From: Bifidobacterium primatium
Lineage (GTDB): Bacteria; Actinomycetota; Actinomycetes; Actinomycetales; Bifidobacteriaceae
Length of the DNA: 64,000 bases
Direction of reading: 5' to 3'
Assembly: GCF_002802875.1 (NCBI RefSeq)
Contig: NZ_PEBI01000003.1
Span: 383,829 to 447,828 of the forward strand
Each line of letters begins with the position of its first letter. Position 1 is the first letter of the stretch. Positions 45,731 through 55,883 of this stretch are shown here, one piece after another. The notes under the pieces are model-generated. The model saw only the letters and a list, made by a program, of their open reading frames with translations, ran no database searches and was not told the DNA's origin. A program made the translations under genes and the position numbers.

Positions 45731-47026
45731 CTATGGGCGCACCTGTCCGGTGCCGTAGCCTATCCATTTCGTGGTGGTGAGCTCCTCAAGGCCCATCGGT
45801 CCCCTGGCATGCATCTTCTGGGTGGAGATACCGAGTTCGGCGCCGAGTCCGAACATGCCGCCGTCGGTGAAGCGCGTGGAGGCGTTCACCATCACGACGG
45901 CGGAGTCAACCCGTGCGGTGAACTCCTCGATACGCGAATAGTCCTCGGAGATGATGGCCTCGGTATGGCCGGTGGAGTATTCGGCGATGTGCGCTATGGC
46001 GTCGTCCATCGAGTCGACCACACGTATGCCGATCTCATAGTCGAGGTATTCGGTCGCCCAATCCTCCTCGGTGGCGGGAACGATGTCGAGGTCGTCGATG
46101 CCGGCATGGGTGATGATGTCGAGCGATGCCTCGTCGACGTGCAGGCGCACGCCGTGCTCGGTGAGCGCATTGGCGACCACGGGAAGGAAGTCCTCGGCGA
46201 CGTCGCTGTGCACCAGCAGCTTCTCGGCGGCGTTGCACACACCGACGCGCTGGGTCTTCGCATTGATGATAATGGGCAGGGCCTTGTCGAGGTCGGCCGT
46301 CGAATCGACGTAGATGTGCACGTTGCCCGCGCCGGTCTCGATGACCGGGACCTTGGAGTTGTCGACGACGGCACGGATCAGACCGGCGCCGCCCCGCGGC
46401 ACGAGCAGGTCGATGTGTCCGCGGGCCATCATCATGGATGTGGCCCCGTCCCTGCCGTAGCGGTCGACGCCGGCGACAAGCGCCGAATCGAATCCGTGGT
46501 CGGCGAGCACCTGGCCGATGACGGCCAGCGTCGCCTCGTTGGTGTGCCGGGCGGCATGCCCGCCGCGCAGCAGCACGGCGTTGCCGGACTTGATGCACAG
46601 CGAGACGACGTCGACGGTCACATTGGGCCGCGCCTCGTAGATCATGCCGATGACTCCGATGGGCACACGGACCTGATTGAGGCGCATGCCGTTGGGAAGG
46701 TTGCGCCCGCGCACCATCTCCCCGACGGGGTCGGGCAGCGCCGCGACTCCCCGGACGCCATCGGCGGTGGCGCCGATGCGTCCGGCGTCGAAGCGCAGTC
46801 GGTCGAGCAGACCCTGGCTCATGCCGGAATCCTCGGCCTCGTGCATATCGACGTCGTTGGCGGCCTCGATCATGCCGGCGTTCGTCACGAGCGCGTCGGC
46901 GATGTCGAGCAGAACGGCGTTCTTCCGTTCGGTGCTGGCACGTGCCAGGGTCCGTTGGGCGTACGATGCCTCGTCGGCGAGTTCGCACACGGCGGCGAAC
47001 GCCTCGTTCATGGTTTTCTCACCCAT
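45731..47026 (-). CDS. proA: Glutamate-5-semialdehyde dehydrogenase
   Basis: A 431-residue gamma-glutamyl phosphate reductase, the second step of proline synthesis. It contains [18 protein letters not shown], the Cys nucleophile in [13 protein letters not shown] [15 protein letters not shown], and [20 protein letters not shown] at the C-terminus, all diagnostic. The start at 47026 has GGGAG upstream; the frame is open far upstream but only as noise. proB is not in the window. It leads a group with the hypothetical gene and nadD. Confidence 0.95.
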   Translation of the reverse strand: MGEKTMNEAFAAVCELADEASYAQRTLARASTERKNAVLLDIADALVTNAGMIEAANDVDMHEAEDSGMSQGLLDRLRFDAGRIGATADGVRGVAALPDPVGEMVRGRNLPNGMRLNQVRVPIGVIGMIYEARPNVTVDVVSLCIKSGNAVLLRGGHAARHTNEATLAVIGQVLADHGFDSALVAGVDRYGRDGATSMMMARGHIDLLVPRGGAGLIRAVVDNSKVPVIETGAGNVHIYVDSTADLDKALPIIINAKTQRVGVCNAAEKLLVHSDVAEDFLPVVANALTEHGVRLHVDEASLDIITHAGIDDLDIVPATEEDWATEYLDYEIGIRVVDSMDDAIAHIAEYSTGHTEAIISEDYSRIEEFTARVDSAVVMVNASTRFTDGGMFGLGAELGISTQKMHARGPMGLEELTTTKWIGYGTGQVRP

Positions 47027-47125
47027 AGAGCTCCCATCCATCTGGTTGAACACCACCATAATGCCACGTCGGCACATCGATGCGGGGGAATATCCGACGG
47101 CGCGCCGTGGCGCCGGCACGATATG

Positions 47126-47178
47126 GAACGGCCCTTCGCCGGGGCCATGTCTCACATGGCTCCAGCGAAGGGCCGTTC
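47126..47178 (-). terminator. Large hairpin after glyA
   Basis: Outer arms GAACGGCCCTTCGC (47126-47139) and complement (47165-47178) enclose a second inverted repeat GGGGCCATGT / ACATGGCTCC, forming one long hairpin. It lies 50 bases past the glyA stop. Confidence 0.75.
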
Positions 47179-47228
47179 GGTCGGGCCGGCTGCGGCCGGC
47201 CGGCGTCTTCGGACCGGTCGATTCGAAA

Positions 47229-48539
47229 TCAGTCGATCTGGTCGAGTTCGGGGTAGAGCGGGAAGTCGGCGACGAGCTTGTCGACGCGGGCCTTGAGGGC
47301 CTCGACATCGGCGCCCTTGCCTGCGGCGAGCGCGGTGCCGATGATGTCGGCGACCTCCTCGTATTCCTTGGGTCCGAAGCCGCGGGTGGCGAGCGCGCTG
47401 GTGCCGATGCGCAGGCCGGAGGCCACGGAGGCCGGACGCGGGTCGAACGGCACGGTGTTGCGGTTGATGGTGATGCCGCACTGGGCGAGCAGGTCCTCGC
47501 CCTGCTGGCCGTCGAGTTCGCTGTTGCGCAGGTCGACCATCACCAGGTGCACGTCGGTGCCGCCGGTGAGCACGGAGATGCCGTTGGACTTCACGTCGTC
47601 GGCCATGAGGCGGTCGGCGAGGATCTTCGCGCCGTCGAGCGTGCGCTGCATGCGGTCCTTGAACTCGGGGGTTCCGGCCACCTTGAAGCTGACGGCCTTG
47701 CCGGCGATCACATGCATGAGCGGGCCGCCCTGCTGGCCGGGGAACACGGCGGAGTTGAGCTTCTTGGCGTACTCCTGCTTGGCGAGGATGAATCCGGAAC
47801 GCGGACCGCCGAGCGTCTTGTGGGCGGTGGAGGAGACGACGTCGGCGTACGGCACGGGGCTCGGGTGCAGGCCCGCGGCGACGAGTCCGGCGAAGTGGGC
47901 CATATCCACCCAGAACTTGGCGCCGACCTCGTCGGCGATCTCCTTCATGGCCTTGAAGTCCTCGATGCGCGGGTAGGCGCTCCAGCCGCCGATGATGAGG
48001 GCGGGGTGGGTCTCCAGGGCGCGCTGGCGGATGATCTCCGGATCGATGCGGAAGGTCTCCGGGTTGACCTGGTAGGCCTCGGCATGGTAGAAGCGGCCGG
48101 AGAAGTTGATCTTCATGCCGTGGGTGAGGTGGCCGCCGTGGTCGAGGGCGAGGCCGAGCACGGTGTCGCCGGGCTTGACGAGGGCCTGGTAGACGGCGGC
48201 GTTGGCCTGAGCGCCGGAGTGGGGCTGCACGTTGGCGTATTCGGCGCCGAACAGCTCCTTGGCGCGGTTGCGGGCGATGGTCTCGAGCTTGTCGACCTGC
48301 TCGCAGCCTCCGTAGTAGCGGCGGCCCGGGTAGCCTTCGGCGTACTTGTTGGTGAGCACGGAGCCCTGGGCCTGCAGCACGGCGCGGGGCACGAAGTTTT
48401 CGGAGGCGATCATCTCCAGGCCGTCCTGCTGGCGGTGCAGCTCGGCGGTCAGGATCTCGGCGATTTCCGGGTCGGCCTGCGCGATCGGCGCGTTGAAGGT
48501 GTCGCCGACATGCTGGGGGTATGACGTCTGGTCGGTCAT
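47229..48539 (-). CDS. glyA: Serine hydroxymethyltransferase
   Basis: A 436-residue PLP enzyme that interconverts serine and glycine and supplies one-carbon units. It has [20 protein letters not shown], the [18 protein letters not shown] block, the PLP lysine in [14 protein letters not shown] and [10 protein letters not shown]. Length and start (48539, AAAGGAG upstream) are normal. It is divergent from thrC with a 209-base spacer that holds an inverted repeat near its promoter. Confidence 0.96.
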   Translation of the reverse strand: MTDQTSYPQHVGDTFNAPIAQADPEIAEILTAELHRQQDGLEMIASENFVPRAVLQAQGSVLTNKYAEGYPGRRYYGGCEQVDKLETIARNRAKELFGAEYANVQPHSGAQANAAVYQALVKPGDTVLGLALDHGGHLTHGMKINFSGRFYHAEAYQVNPETFRIDPEIIRQRALETHPALIIGGWSAYPRIEDFKAMKEIADEVGAKFWVDMAHFAGLVAAGLHPSPVPYADVVSSTAHKTLGGPRSGFILAKQEYAKKLNSAVFPGQQGGPLMHVIAGKAVSFKVAGTPEFKDRMQRTLDGAKILADRLMADDVKSNGISVLTGGTDVHLVMVDLRNSELDGQQGEDLLAQCGITINRNTVPFDPRPASVASGLRIGTSALATRGFGPKEYEEVADIIGTALAAGKGADVEALKARVDKLVADFPLYPELDQID

Positions 48540-48587
48540 GGTGCTCCTTTACTTCTGCCTTGGATGACTAGCGTCCCAGTGTAAACA

Positions 48588-48603
48588 GTTTCGGTTACGA
48601 AAC
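48588..48603. promoter_or_regulatory. Inverted repeat in the glyA-thrC divergent spacer
   Basis: GTTTCG and CGAAAC separated by GTTA, about 50 bases upstream of glyA. The symmetric form suggests a dimeric repressor site; no riboswitch was recognised. Confidence 0.4.
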
Positions 48604-48748
48604 AAATCACGGGGCCGGTTCGTCTCATTTTCGCGAGGTCGGCCGCTCCCCGGTCTGCGGCCCCGAATGAGACGGACCGTTCCCTTGCCCAGCGCTGCCA
48701 GTAGAATCGGTATGTCCACATCTTGTCGAGCATCCAAGGATTTCGAAC

Positions 48749-50233
48749 GTGACCACTTTCCACAGCACACGTAGCACCACTGATTCGCTCACCTCCAAGC
48801 AGGCCATCCGCAAGGGCATCGCCGACGACGGCGGCCTGTTCGTCTCGGATTCCCTCGGCGACGAGCATGTCGACATCGCCTCCCTCGCCGGCAAGTCATA
48901 CCGGCAGATCGCGCAGGACGTGCTGGCGAAGCTGCTGCCCGACTTCACCGACGAGGAACTGGCCGACTGCATCCGCGAGGCGTACGGCGACCAGTGGTCC
49001 GACCCGGCCATCACCCCGCTCAGGCCGCTTGGCGACGACTACATCCTCGAACTGTTCAACGGTCCGACGAGCGCCTTCAAGGATGTGGCGCTGCAGATCC
49101 TGCCCCGCTTCATGGCCCGCACGACGCCGGCAGGCGGCGACGAGGACGAGAAGATCATGATTCTCACGGCCACCTCGGGCGACACCGGCAAGGCGGCGCT
49201 AGCCGGCTTCGCCGACGCCCCGGGCACGGCCATCACCGTGTTCTACCCGGAGGGCAAGGTCAGCCAGGTGCAGCAGCTGCAGATGACCACACAGACCGGA
49301 GACAACGTGAACGTGTGCGCGGTCAAGGGCAACTTCGACGACGCGCAGTCCGCGGTCAAGCGCATCTTCGGAGACAAGGAGCTCGCCGCCGAGCTCGCCG
49401 GCACGTCGCATACGGTGCTCTCCTCCGCCAACTCCATCAACGTGGGCCGTCTGGTGCCGCAGGTCGTGTACTATTTCGCCGCCTACGCGCAGCTGCTCGA
49501 ACGTCAGGTCATCAACGTGGGCGACGAGGTGGAGTTCACGGTGCCGACCGGCAACTTCGGCGACATCCTCGCCGGCTACTATGCCAAGCTGCTGGGTCTG
49601 CCGGTGAAGCATCTGGTCGTCGCCTCCGACAGGAACAACGTGCTGTTCGACTTCCTCACCTCGGGCACGTACAACCGCCAGCGCCCGTTCTACCAGACCA
49701 TCTCCCCCTCGATGGACATCCTCGTCTCGTCGAACCTGGAGCGCATGCTCTACTACTTCTCCGAGAAGGACACCCGTCTGATCTCCATGCTCATGAACGA
49801 TCTCAGCCAGTGGGGCGCGTTCGAGGTTCCCGAGCCCATGCTCAAGTCCATCCGCTCGCTGTTCGGCTGCGGCTGGGCCGACGAGGACCAGGTGCGCGAG
49901 TCCATCCGCGACTGCTGGGAGAGGAACCGTTACGTCATCGACCCGCATACGGCATGCGGCTACTTCGTGATGCAGCAGATGCCGCGCGACCCGCTGACGC
50001 CGCGCGTGCTGCTGAGCACCGCCAGCCCGTACAAGTTCCCGCGCGTGGTCAACGAGTCGCTGGGACTCGACGCCACGGGCACCGACTTCGAGTGCATGGA
50101 CGTGCTGGCCGAAGCCACCGGCACCACGGCGCCGGCCGCATTGCGCGGTCTGGAGACCGCCGATGTGCGCTTTGACGACGTCGTCGAGATCGACGCCATG
50201 GAGGAGTACGTGCGTTCGGCCGCCGAAAAGTAA
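48749..50233 (+). CDS. thrC: Threonine synthase
   Basis: A 494-residue PLP enzyme making threonine from O-phosphohomoserine. It belongs to the long (class I, Bacteroides/E. coli-like) type: GIADDGGLFVSDSL, the PLP lysine in NGPTSAFKDVALQ, ILTATSGDTGKAALAGF and VPTGNFGDILAGYYAKLLG. The start is GTG at 48749 with AAGGA 9 bases upstream. It is divergent from glyA, with the GlyA operator-like repeat between them. A 20-base-stem terminator follows. Confidence 0.95.
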   Translation: MTTFHSTRSTTDSLTSKQAIRKGIADDGGLFVSDSLGDEHVDIASLAGKSYRQIAQDVLAKLLPDFTDEELADCIREAYGDQWSDPAITPLRPLGDDYILELFNGPTSAFKDVALQILPRFMARTTPAGGDEDEKIMILTATSGDTGKAALAGFADAPGTAITVFYPEGKVSQVQQLQMTTQTGDNVNVCAVKGNFDDAQSAVKRIFGDKELAAELAGTSHTVLSSANSINVGRLVPQVVYYFAAYAQLLERQVINVGDEVEFTVPTGNFGDILAGYYAKLLGLPVKHLVVASDRNNVLFDFLTSGTYNRQRPFYQTISPSMDILVSSNLERMLYYFSEKDTRLISMLMNDLSQWGAFEVPEPMLKSIRSLFGCGWADEDQVRESIRDCWERNRYVIDPHTACGYFVMQQMPRDPLTPRVLLSTASPYKFPRVVNESLGLDATGTDFECMDVLAEATGTTAPAALRGLETADVRFDDVVEIDAMEEYVRSAAEK

Positions 50234-50260
50234 CCGGATTCCATATGAAACCATATGACA

Positions 50261-50303
50261 TATGACGAAGGGCCGGCCACCGTGGCCGGCCCTTCGTCAT
50301 ATC
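50261..50303 (+). terminator. Perfect 20-base-stem terminator after thrC
   Basis: Arms of 20 bases (50261-50280 and 50284-50303) with only a CCG loop. It lies 28 bases after thrC and 39 bases before the end of the leftward dehydrogenase gene, so it can serve both strands. Confidence 0.85.
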
Positions 50304-50341
50304 ATCGCCGCCCATAGGCCCGCTGCGATATCCCTCGTGCT

Positions 50342-51325
50342 TCAGACCAGACGAGTGCGGAAGCCTCCGGTCTGAAGCACGGACTTGATGCCGTCGACCG
50401 AGCAGGAGACCATGCTGTGCACGGCGGCGTCGGTGTAGAACGCCATATGCTGCGTCATCACCACGTTGGGGAACTGCCTCAGGTACGCGATACCGCGGTT
50501 GGTGAGGATGTCGGTGCGCCGGTCGCGATGGATGAGGTCGCCCTCGGTCTCCACGGTGTCGAGTCCCAGGCCGCCGATCTTCTCCGCCTCGATGTTGTCG
50601 ATCAACGCGTCGAGGTCCATGAGCTCGCCGCGCGCGCAGTTGACGAGCACCACGCCGTCCTTCATCCTCGCGATGGATTCGCGGTTGATGATGTGATATG
50701 TGGAGTCCAGCAGCGGCATGTGCAGGGTGATCACGTCGCTGTTCGCATACAGGGTGTCGAGATCGACGTATTCGGCATGTTCGGCCACTTTGGCCTTCGG
50801 ATGCGGATCGTAGGCGAGGATACGGCATCCGAATCCGGTCAGGCATTCGATCACCGTGGCGCCGATGCGGCCCGTGCCCATCACGCCGACCGTGAGATTG
50901 CGCAGCTCGCGTCCCTGCAGTCCCTGGAGCGAGAAGTCGTAGACCTGCCCGCGCCACAGCGCCGGCTTGTAGTTGCGCAGCACGAGCAGGATGAACATCA
51001 CCGTGTATTCGGCCACGCCATTGGGCGCATAGTCGGCGTTGAGCGCCACGATGCCGAGCCGTTTGGCGGCGTCAAGGTCGATATGGTTGTATCCGATGGT
51101 GCGCGTGGCCACCACCTTCACGTCCCGCTGGGCCAGCGCCTCCAGCAATGCGGCGTCCAGATGGCTCTGGCCCAGCGTGCTCACGCCTTCGCACCCGTCG
51201 GCCAGATGCGCATTCCCCTCCGTCAGCGGTTCCGCGTGCAGATCGACGTCCACGCCGACCCTTTCGGCCTCCGCGGCGAACGCCTCGCGTTCGTCGTCAC
51301 GCACCTCGAATGCGGCAATCCTCAT
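50342..51325 (-). CDS. D-2-hydroxyacid dehydrogenase (D-lactate dehydrogenase/VanH type)
   Basis: A 327-residue NAD-dependent D-2-hydroxyacid dehydrogenase. The Rossmann motif is VGVMGTGRIGATVIE, then LVNCARGELMDLDAL (arginine that orients the substrate), LGLDTVETEG (Glu) and the catalytic His in TQHMAFYTDAAV. The N-terminus MRIAAFEVRDDE resembles D-lactate dehydrogenases including VanH. Bifidobacteria mainly form L-lactate, so this enzyme probably reduces another 2-oxoacid, such as an aromatic pyruvate. No vanA-type ligase is near. An extended palindrome lies just upstream. Confidence 0.85.
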   Translation of the reverse strand: MRIAAFEVRDDEREAFAAEAERVGVDVDLHAEPLTEGNAHLADGCEGVSTLGQSHLDAALLEALAQRDVKVVATRTIGYNHIDLDAAKRLGIVALNADYAPNGVAEYTVMFILLVLRNYKPALWRGQVYDFSLQGLQGRELRNLTVGVMGTGRIGATVIECLTGFGCRILAYDPHPKAKVAEHAEYVDLDTLYANSDVITLHMPLLDSTYHIINRESIARMKDGVVLVNCARGELMDLDALIDNIEAEKIGGLGLDTVETEGDLIHRDRRTDILTNRGIAYLRQFPNVVMTQHMAFYTDAAVHSMVSCSVDGIKSVLQTGGFRTRLV

Positions 51326-51362
51326 ATCACAACTCCCATGTCATCGACGTCACGACAATCAT

Positions 51363-51392
51363 CGGACGCGCGGATAATATCCGTCGCGTCCG
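51363..51392. promoter_or_regulatory. Extended palindrome upstream of the D-hydroxyacid dehydrogenase
   Basis: CGGACGCG-CGGATA-A-TATCCG-T-CGCGTCCG: two nested arms with almost no spacer. The tight centre cannot form a normal hairpin loop, so an operator for a dimeric regulator seems likelier than a terminator. Confidence 0.5.
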
Positions 51393-51429
51393 TCATTCGA
51401 CTCCATGATAGTGAATCGCCAACCGCTGC

Positions 51430-52122
51430 TCACAATGTCCGGGGCGCCTCGTCGAAATCATGCATCACACCGTCGGCGGCCTCGCAGATCTGCGGCCAAT
51501 GCGACCTTGACGACGCGTCATACATGGCCCACGCGGTCATGCCCACCGACTTGACCGCACGGATGCCGACGAGGATGTCCTCGAACACCGTGCAATCACC
51601 CGGCTTGACGCCGATGCGTTCGGCCGCATACAGGTACACGTCGGGCCGGTCCTTGGAGACATGGCCGACGTCGTCCACACTGCACAGCGCGTCGAACAGG
51701 TCGAATACGCCGAGCCGACGCAGCACCGGCTCGCGGAAGTCCGGCGGCAGGCTCGTGGCCACGGCGAGACGCGCGCCGGTGTTCCTGAGATGCCGAAGGT
51801 ACTTCCCCGCGTGAGGTTTGAGCGGCACGGTGGTCGAATACGCCTCGAACGCCATGCGGTTCCACTCGTCCATCAGCTCCTCCGGAGTATCCGGCAGGCC
51901 GAAACGTTCGATGGTGTAGCGCGCGCACTCGTCGAACGACATGTGGGCGATGGAGTCGGCATAGTCACGCGGCACGTCAAAGCCGCGGGCGTGCAGGAAC
52001 TCGTTGTCGACGTCCGTCCACACATGCATCGAGTCGAGCAGCGTGCCGTCGAGGTCGAAGATCGCGCCCTTGCCCGCATTCGCCGGTACGACGGCAGGGG
52101 ATGCCACGGTGGAATCAGGCAT
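51430..52122 (-). CDS. HAD-family hydrolase (beta-phosphoglucomutase-like)
   Basis: A 230-residue haloacid-dehalogenase phosphatase. Motif I is FDLDGTLLDSMHVW, with nucleophile Asp; motif II is AVATSLPPDF; Lys in SKDRPDVYLYAAERIGV; motif IV VFEDILVGIRAVKS. A cap domain lies between motifs I and II, as in phosphoglycolate phosphatase and beta-phosphoglucomutase subfamilies. The start at 52122 overlaps the thiD stop by eight bases, so the two are cotranscribed. The substrate is unknown; a sugar or vitamin phosphate is plausible. Confidence 0.85.
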   Translation of the reverse strand: MPDSTVASPAVVPANAGKGAIFDLDGTLLDSMHVWTDVDNEFLHARGFDVPRDYADSIAHMSFDECARYTIERFGLPDTPEELMDEWNRMAFEAYSTTVPLKPHAGKYLRHLRNTGARLAVATSLPPDFREPVLRRLGVFDLFDALCSVDDVGHVSKDRPDVYLYAAERIGVKPGDCTVFEDILVGIRAVKSVGMTAWAMYDASSRSHWPQICEAADGVMHDFDEAPRTL

Positions 52123-52939
52123 TGGCGTCGAAGCCCTCGAGACCGTGGGCGTACAGGTCCCAGAAGTGGTTGGTCGGGCCGTTACCGCGGCCGAGCTCCA
52201 GCGAATGCTCAATCGCCATGGTCACGTACTTCTTGGCCCGGCCGATGGCCTCGTGGAACGGATGGCCGAGCGCCAGGTTCGCGGCGATGGCCGAGGAATA
52301 CGTGCAGCCGGTGCCGTGCGTGTTCTTCGTGTCGATGCGCTTGGCGGAGAACTCGTAGAAGTCCCTGCCGTCGTACAGCACGTCGATGGCGTCGCCCGTG
52401 GCATGGCCGCCCTTGACCAGCGCGGACGTGCAGCCCATCTCCTGGATGGCCTTGGCGGCGGCCTTCTGACCGTCGAGGTCATTGATCTTCAGGCCGGAGA
52501 TGCACTCGGCCTCCGGAATGTTCGGCGTGAGCACGTCGGCGTGCGGAATCACGATATCGATGAGCGAGTCGATGCAGTTGGGATCCATGAGCGGGGCGCC
52601 GTTCTTCGCGTACATGACCGGATCGATGACCACGTTCTCGGCCTGGTACTCGACGAGTTTGTCTGCCACGACCCGCATGATGTCGGGATTGTCGAGCATG
52701 CCGACCTTGACGGCCTTGGGACGGATGTCCTCGAACACGGCGTCGATCTGGTCGGCGATGATCTTCGGGTCCACGTCGAGTACGGAGATCACGCGGGCCG
52801 TGTTCTCGGCGACCACGGATGTGATGACCGACATGGCGAAGCAGCCGTTGGCGCTCATGGTCTTGAGGTCGGCCTGGATGCCGGCGCCGCCGGAGCAGTC
52901 GGAACCGGCGATGGTGAGGGTCGGGGTGAGGGTTGTCAT
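52115..52939 (-). CDS. thiD: Hydroxymethylpyrimidine/phosphomethylpyrimidine kinase (ThiD/PdxK family)
   Basis: A 274-residue ribokinase-fold kinase. [20 protein letters not shown] and the C-terminal [20 protein letters not shown] are diagnostic; the catalytic residue lies in the HGTGC loop. Family members phosphorylate HMP and HMP-P for thiamine, or pyridoxine for vitamin B6; the family cannot be split reliably here. The start at 52939 has GAAAGGAAA upstream; the frame runs further up only through recN. No other thi gene is adjacent. It follows recN by 16 bases. Confidence 0.85.
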   Translation of the reverse strand: MTTLTPTLTIAGSDCSGGAGIQADLKTMSANGCFAMSVITSVVAENTARVISVLDVDPKIIADQIDAVFEDIRPKAVKVGMLDNPDIMRVVADKLVEYQAENVVIDPVMYAKNGAPLMDPNCIDSLIDIVIPHADVLTPNIPEAECISGLKINDLDGQKAAAKAIQEMGCTSALVKGGHATGDAIDVLYDGRDFYEFSAKRIDTKNTHGTGCTYSSAIAANLALGHPFHEAIGRAKKYVTMAIEHSLELGRGNGPTNHFWDLYAHGLEGFDANA

Positions 52940-52955
52940 GATGGTTTCCTTTCGT

Positions 52956-54704
52956 CTACAGGGCGGAGGATTCGAGCAGTTCCCTGGCGTGGGTGAGGGA
53001 GGTCTTCGACTCGCTGCCGGCGAGCATGCGGGCGATCTCGCGCTCGCGCGCATCGTCGCGGACCTCGGTGACCGTGGTGTTCGCTCCGTCATCGTCGCCG
53101 CCGGCCGTCTCGACGGTCTTGGAGACGACGAACTGCGCGTTCGCCCACGACGCCACCTGCGCCAGATGGGTCACGACGATCACCTGGGCATGCTCGGCGA
53201 GCTTCGCCAGTCGTCGGCCCAGCTCCACGGCGGTCTTGCCGCCGACGCCGGCATCGACCTCGTCGAACACGAACGTCATGGCGAAATCATCGCCGCCGTT
53301 CATGCCCCGTTCGGCGGCCACGAGCTCGAGCGCCAGCATCAGACGGCTGAGCTCGCCGCCTGAGGCGCTTTTGCCCATCGGCAGCTTCGGGGAACCCGGG
53401 AACGGGGTGAACAGGAACCGGATGTCATCGCCGCCGCTGGCGTCCAGCGGACCGAAGTCACCGGCGGCGGACGAATCGGGACGCCTGCGCACCTGCACGT
53501 CGATATCCAGTGAGGCCCCGGACATCGCCAGCGACGCGAGTTCGTCGCCCACTCGGGAGGACAGCTCGCCTGCGGCGGCCGCACGCGCCTCGTGCAGTGC
53601 GTCGGCCGCGGAAAGCGCGGCCTCGTATGCGGCTTCGCGCTCCTTGCGCAGCTGGTCGACCCGTTCGGGGGACGCATCGAGATCCTCCAGATCGTAGCCG
53701 GCCCGCTCCCGCCACGCCAGCACATCCTCCAGGGTCGGCCCCCAGCGGCGGGTCAGTTCGCCGAGCTCGTGTATGCGATCGTTGATGCCGTCGAGGTCCT
53801 GGGCCTCGTCATCGCCGTCGAGCATGCCGCTGAGGGTGAACACCACGTCGGAAAGCTCCGTGTTCAATGCGTCCAGTCGGTCGGCGGCCTCGGCGTATTC
53901 GCCCTGCACACGAATGGAGCGCAGCGACTGCACGGCCTGTTCGATCAGCGAGGTCGCACCCATGGTGTCACCGCCGTCCGCACCCATCTGGGACGAATCC
54001 AGGGCGGCCAATGCGCCGCCCACGCCGTGCATGATCTCGGCCGCGTTCTCTATCCGGTCACGCAGCGCCTTGAGCTCGACATCCTCGCCGGCGTGCGGGG
54101 CCGCACGGTCGATGCGCTCTATGGATTCGCGCAGGTAGTCCGCTTTCCGCATGGCGTCGGATTCCTGTTCGGTGACGCCGCGCAGCTTGGCATCGACGTC
54201 GTTGAGCCGCTGCCACGCCGCATGATAGGCGTCGCGCAACGCATCATCCTGCGCATAGCGGTCCAGGAAATCACGCTGCCGGCCCACGGATGCCATACGC
54301 AGCTGGTCGGCCTGTCCGTGGATGGTCACCAGCTCGCCGCTGATGTCGCCCAGTATGGCGCGCGGCACGCTTCTGCCGTTCAGCACGGCGCGCGACCGTC
54401 CCTTTGCGGGCAGCGTGCGGGTGAGGAAGATCTCTCCGTCCTCGACTCCGCAGCCGGCGTCGTGCGCGATATCCGTCACCGGCGATCCCTCTCCGACGGC
54501 GAAGATGCCCTGCGCCCAGGCCTCGTCCTTCCCGGGCGACACCAGCCGGGGGGCCGCAGCCCCTCCGGAGATCATGCGCAGGGCGTTGAGCAGCATGGAC
54601 TTTCCGGCACCCGTCTCACCGGTTATCGCCGTCATGCCCCTGGCCGGGCGCAGCACGGCGTGATGGATCGGGCCCAGCGCCCGAATCTCCAGTTCCTCAA
54701 GCAT
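52956..54704 (-). CDS. recN: DNA repair protein RecN
   Basis: A 582-residue SMC-like repair ATPase that holds DNA ends during double-strand break repair. Walker A is [17 protein letters not shown], the N-terminus [15 protein letters not shown] is typical, and the C-terminal ABC half carries [15 protein letters not shown] and [18 protein letters not shown] long coiled-coil region (about residues 150-370) lies between. It lies between nadK (17 bases) and thiD (16 bases) in one operon, a nadK-recN pairing widespread in bacteria. Confidence 0.95.
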   Translation of the reverse strand: MLEELEIRALGPIHHAVLRPARGMTAITGETGAGKSMLLNALRMISGGAAAPRLVSPGKDEAWAQGIFAVGEGSPVTDIAHDAGCGVEDGEIFLTRTLPAKGRSRAVLNGRSVPRAILGDISGELVTIHGQADQLRMASVGRQRDFLDRYAQDDALRDAYHAAWQRLNDVDAKLRGVTEQESDAMRKADYLRESIERIDRAAPHAGEDVELKALRDRIENAAEIMHGVGGALAALDSSQMGADGGDTMGATSLIEQAVQSLRSIRVQGEYAEAADRLDALNTELSDVVFTLSGMLDGDDEAQDLDGINDRIHELGELTRRWGPTLEDVLAWRERAGYDLEDLDASPERVDQLRKEREAAYEAALSAADALHEARAAAAGELSSRVGDELASLAMSGASLDIDVQVRRRPDSSAAGDFGPLDASGGDDIRFLFTPFPGSPKLPMGKSASGGELSRLMLALELVAAERGMNGGDDFAMTFVFDEVDAGVGGKTAVELGRRLAKLAEHAQVIVVTHLAQVASWANAQFVVSKTVETAGGDDDGANTTVTEVRDDAREREIARMLAGSESKTSLTHARELLESSAL

Positions 54705-54721
54705 CGCTTGGCGCCACTCCC

Positions 54722-55624
54722 CTATCGCTTGCCGCCGCGGCTCTTGTTCGACTCGCGCCAGCCCACCACCGGCAGGTCGAACTTGCTGACCAGACGGCTG
54801 GTGAACGGAACGCCGAGCAGTCGGGCCAGGCGCAGCGAATTCGGCGACTGACGCACCACCAGGCGGGAGCCCCTCGGCAGTCCGCGCTGGCGTCGGCCGT
54901 CACAGCAGATCCATCCCTCGCTGGAGGAATCCTCGAGGATGTCGATGGTGAACGTGGACTTCGCCCCGATGACCAACGGCCTGGAGAACAGCGCGTGCGC
55001 GGCCAGGGGCACCAGCTGCAGCGCGTCCACGTTCGGCCAGATGATCGGTCCGCCGGCGGAGAACGCGTAGGCCGTGGAGCCCGTCGGGGTGGACACGATG
55101 ACGCCGTCGCAGCCGAACGAGCTCATCTCCACGTCGTCGACGCGGATGCTGAGCTCCACCATCTTGCCGCGGTCGGCGCGTTCCAGCGTCACATCGTTGA
55201 GCGCCCAATCGTGCAGCGGCTCGTCGGCGCCGGGCAGCCATACGTCCACCCATGCGATCACGCGTTCGTCGATCGAGTAGTCGCGCTGGGCGATCTTGGC
55301 GATGGCGTCGCGAATCTGGAAGCTTTCGAATTCGGCGAGGAACCCGACGTGTCCCATGTTGATGCCGACGATCGGCACATCGGTGCCCTTGACCAGTTCC
55401 GCCGCACGCAGGATGGTCCCATCGCCGCCAAGCACCACGACGATCTCCGTATCCGGGTCGACCGACTGCATCTCGGCCGCGGCGAACGGAGGCGCCTCGA
55501 GGTTGTCCACGATCACCACGTCAAAGCCGGCGTATTTGAGCTGTTCGACGACTTCCTTGACCTCGGTGCCGGTGGCGGCCAGCTGACTATGGGTCACCAC
55601 GACCGCTTTTCTTTGACCTGGCAA
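54722..55624 (-). CDS. nadK: NAD kinase
   Basis: A 300-residue ATP-NAD kinase making NADP. The signature GGDGTILRAAE and NMGHVGFLAEF are present, with GVIVSTPTGSTAYAFSAGG at the active site. The start is set at TTG 55624 because a full AAGGAGG lies 5 bases before it; the ATGs further upstream (for instance 55642) overlap or precede that site and would give a less plausible leader. It heads the nadK-recN-thiD-HAD operon. Confidence 0.92.
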   Translation of the reverse strand: MPGQRKAVVVTHSQLAATGTEVKEVVEQLKYAGFDVVIVDNLEAPPFAAAEMQSVDPDTEIVVVLGGDGTILRAAELVKGTDVPIVGINMGHVGFLAEFESFQIRDAIAKIAQRDYSIDERVIAWVDVWLPGADEPLHDWALNDVTLERADRGKMVELSIRVDDVEMSSFGCDGVIVSTPTGSTAYAFSAGGPIIWPNVDALQLVPLAAHALFSRPLVIGAKSTFTIDILEDSSSEGWICCDGRRQRGLPRGSRLVVRQSPNSLRLARLLGVPFTSRLVSKFDLPVVGWRESNKSRGGKR

Positions 55625-55771
55625 TACATCCTCCTTGCGCATCCGCCTACGCGAACAATCTATGTCACATTCTTCCACATCGAACCGATATTGTCTGCCC
55701 CGTTTCTCGGCCCGGCTCTTTCTCGTCGATTCGCTCATCCCGGTGTGTCGCGCTTGCATTTAATAAATTAA

Positions 55772-55796
55772 CGTTGTTAATATATTCACAACAACG
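55772..55796. promoter_or_regulatory. Inverted repeat in the ROK promoter
   Basis: CGTTGTT and AACAACG separated by 11 bases that contain TAATATA, a possible -10 element. This is a candidate autoregulatory or frk operator of the ROK protein encoded just downstream. The rest of the 259-base spacer between nadK and the ROK gene shows nothing else. Confidence 0.45.
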
Positions 55797-55883
55797 CAAG
55801 CCGCTTGCGCCGCAGGACGCCGACACCAGACGTCGGCATCGCGGAACGCATCGGCACCACGCAACGACGTCAAGGAGGACAGG

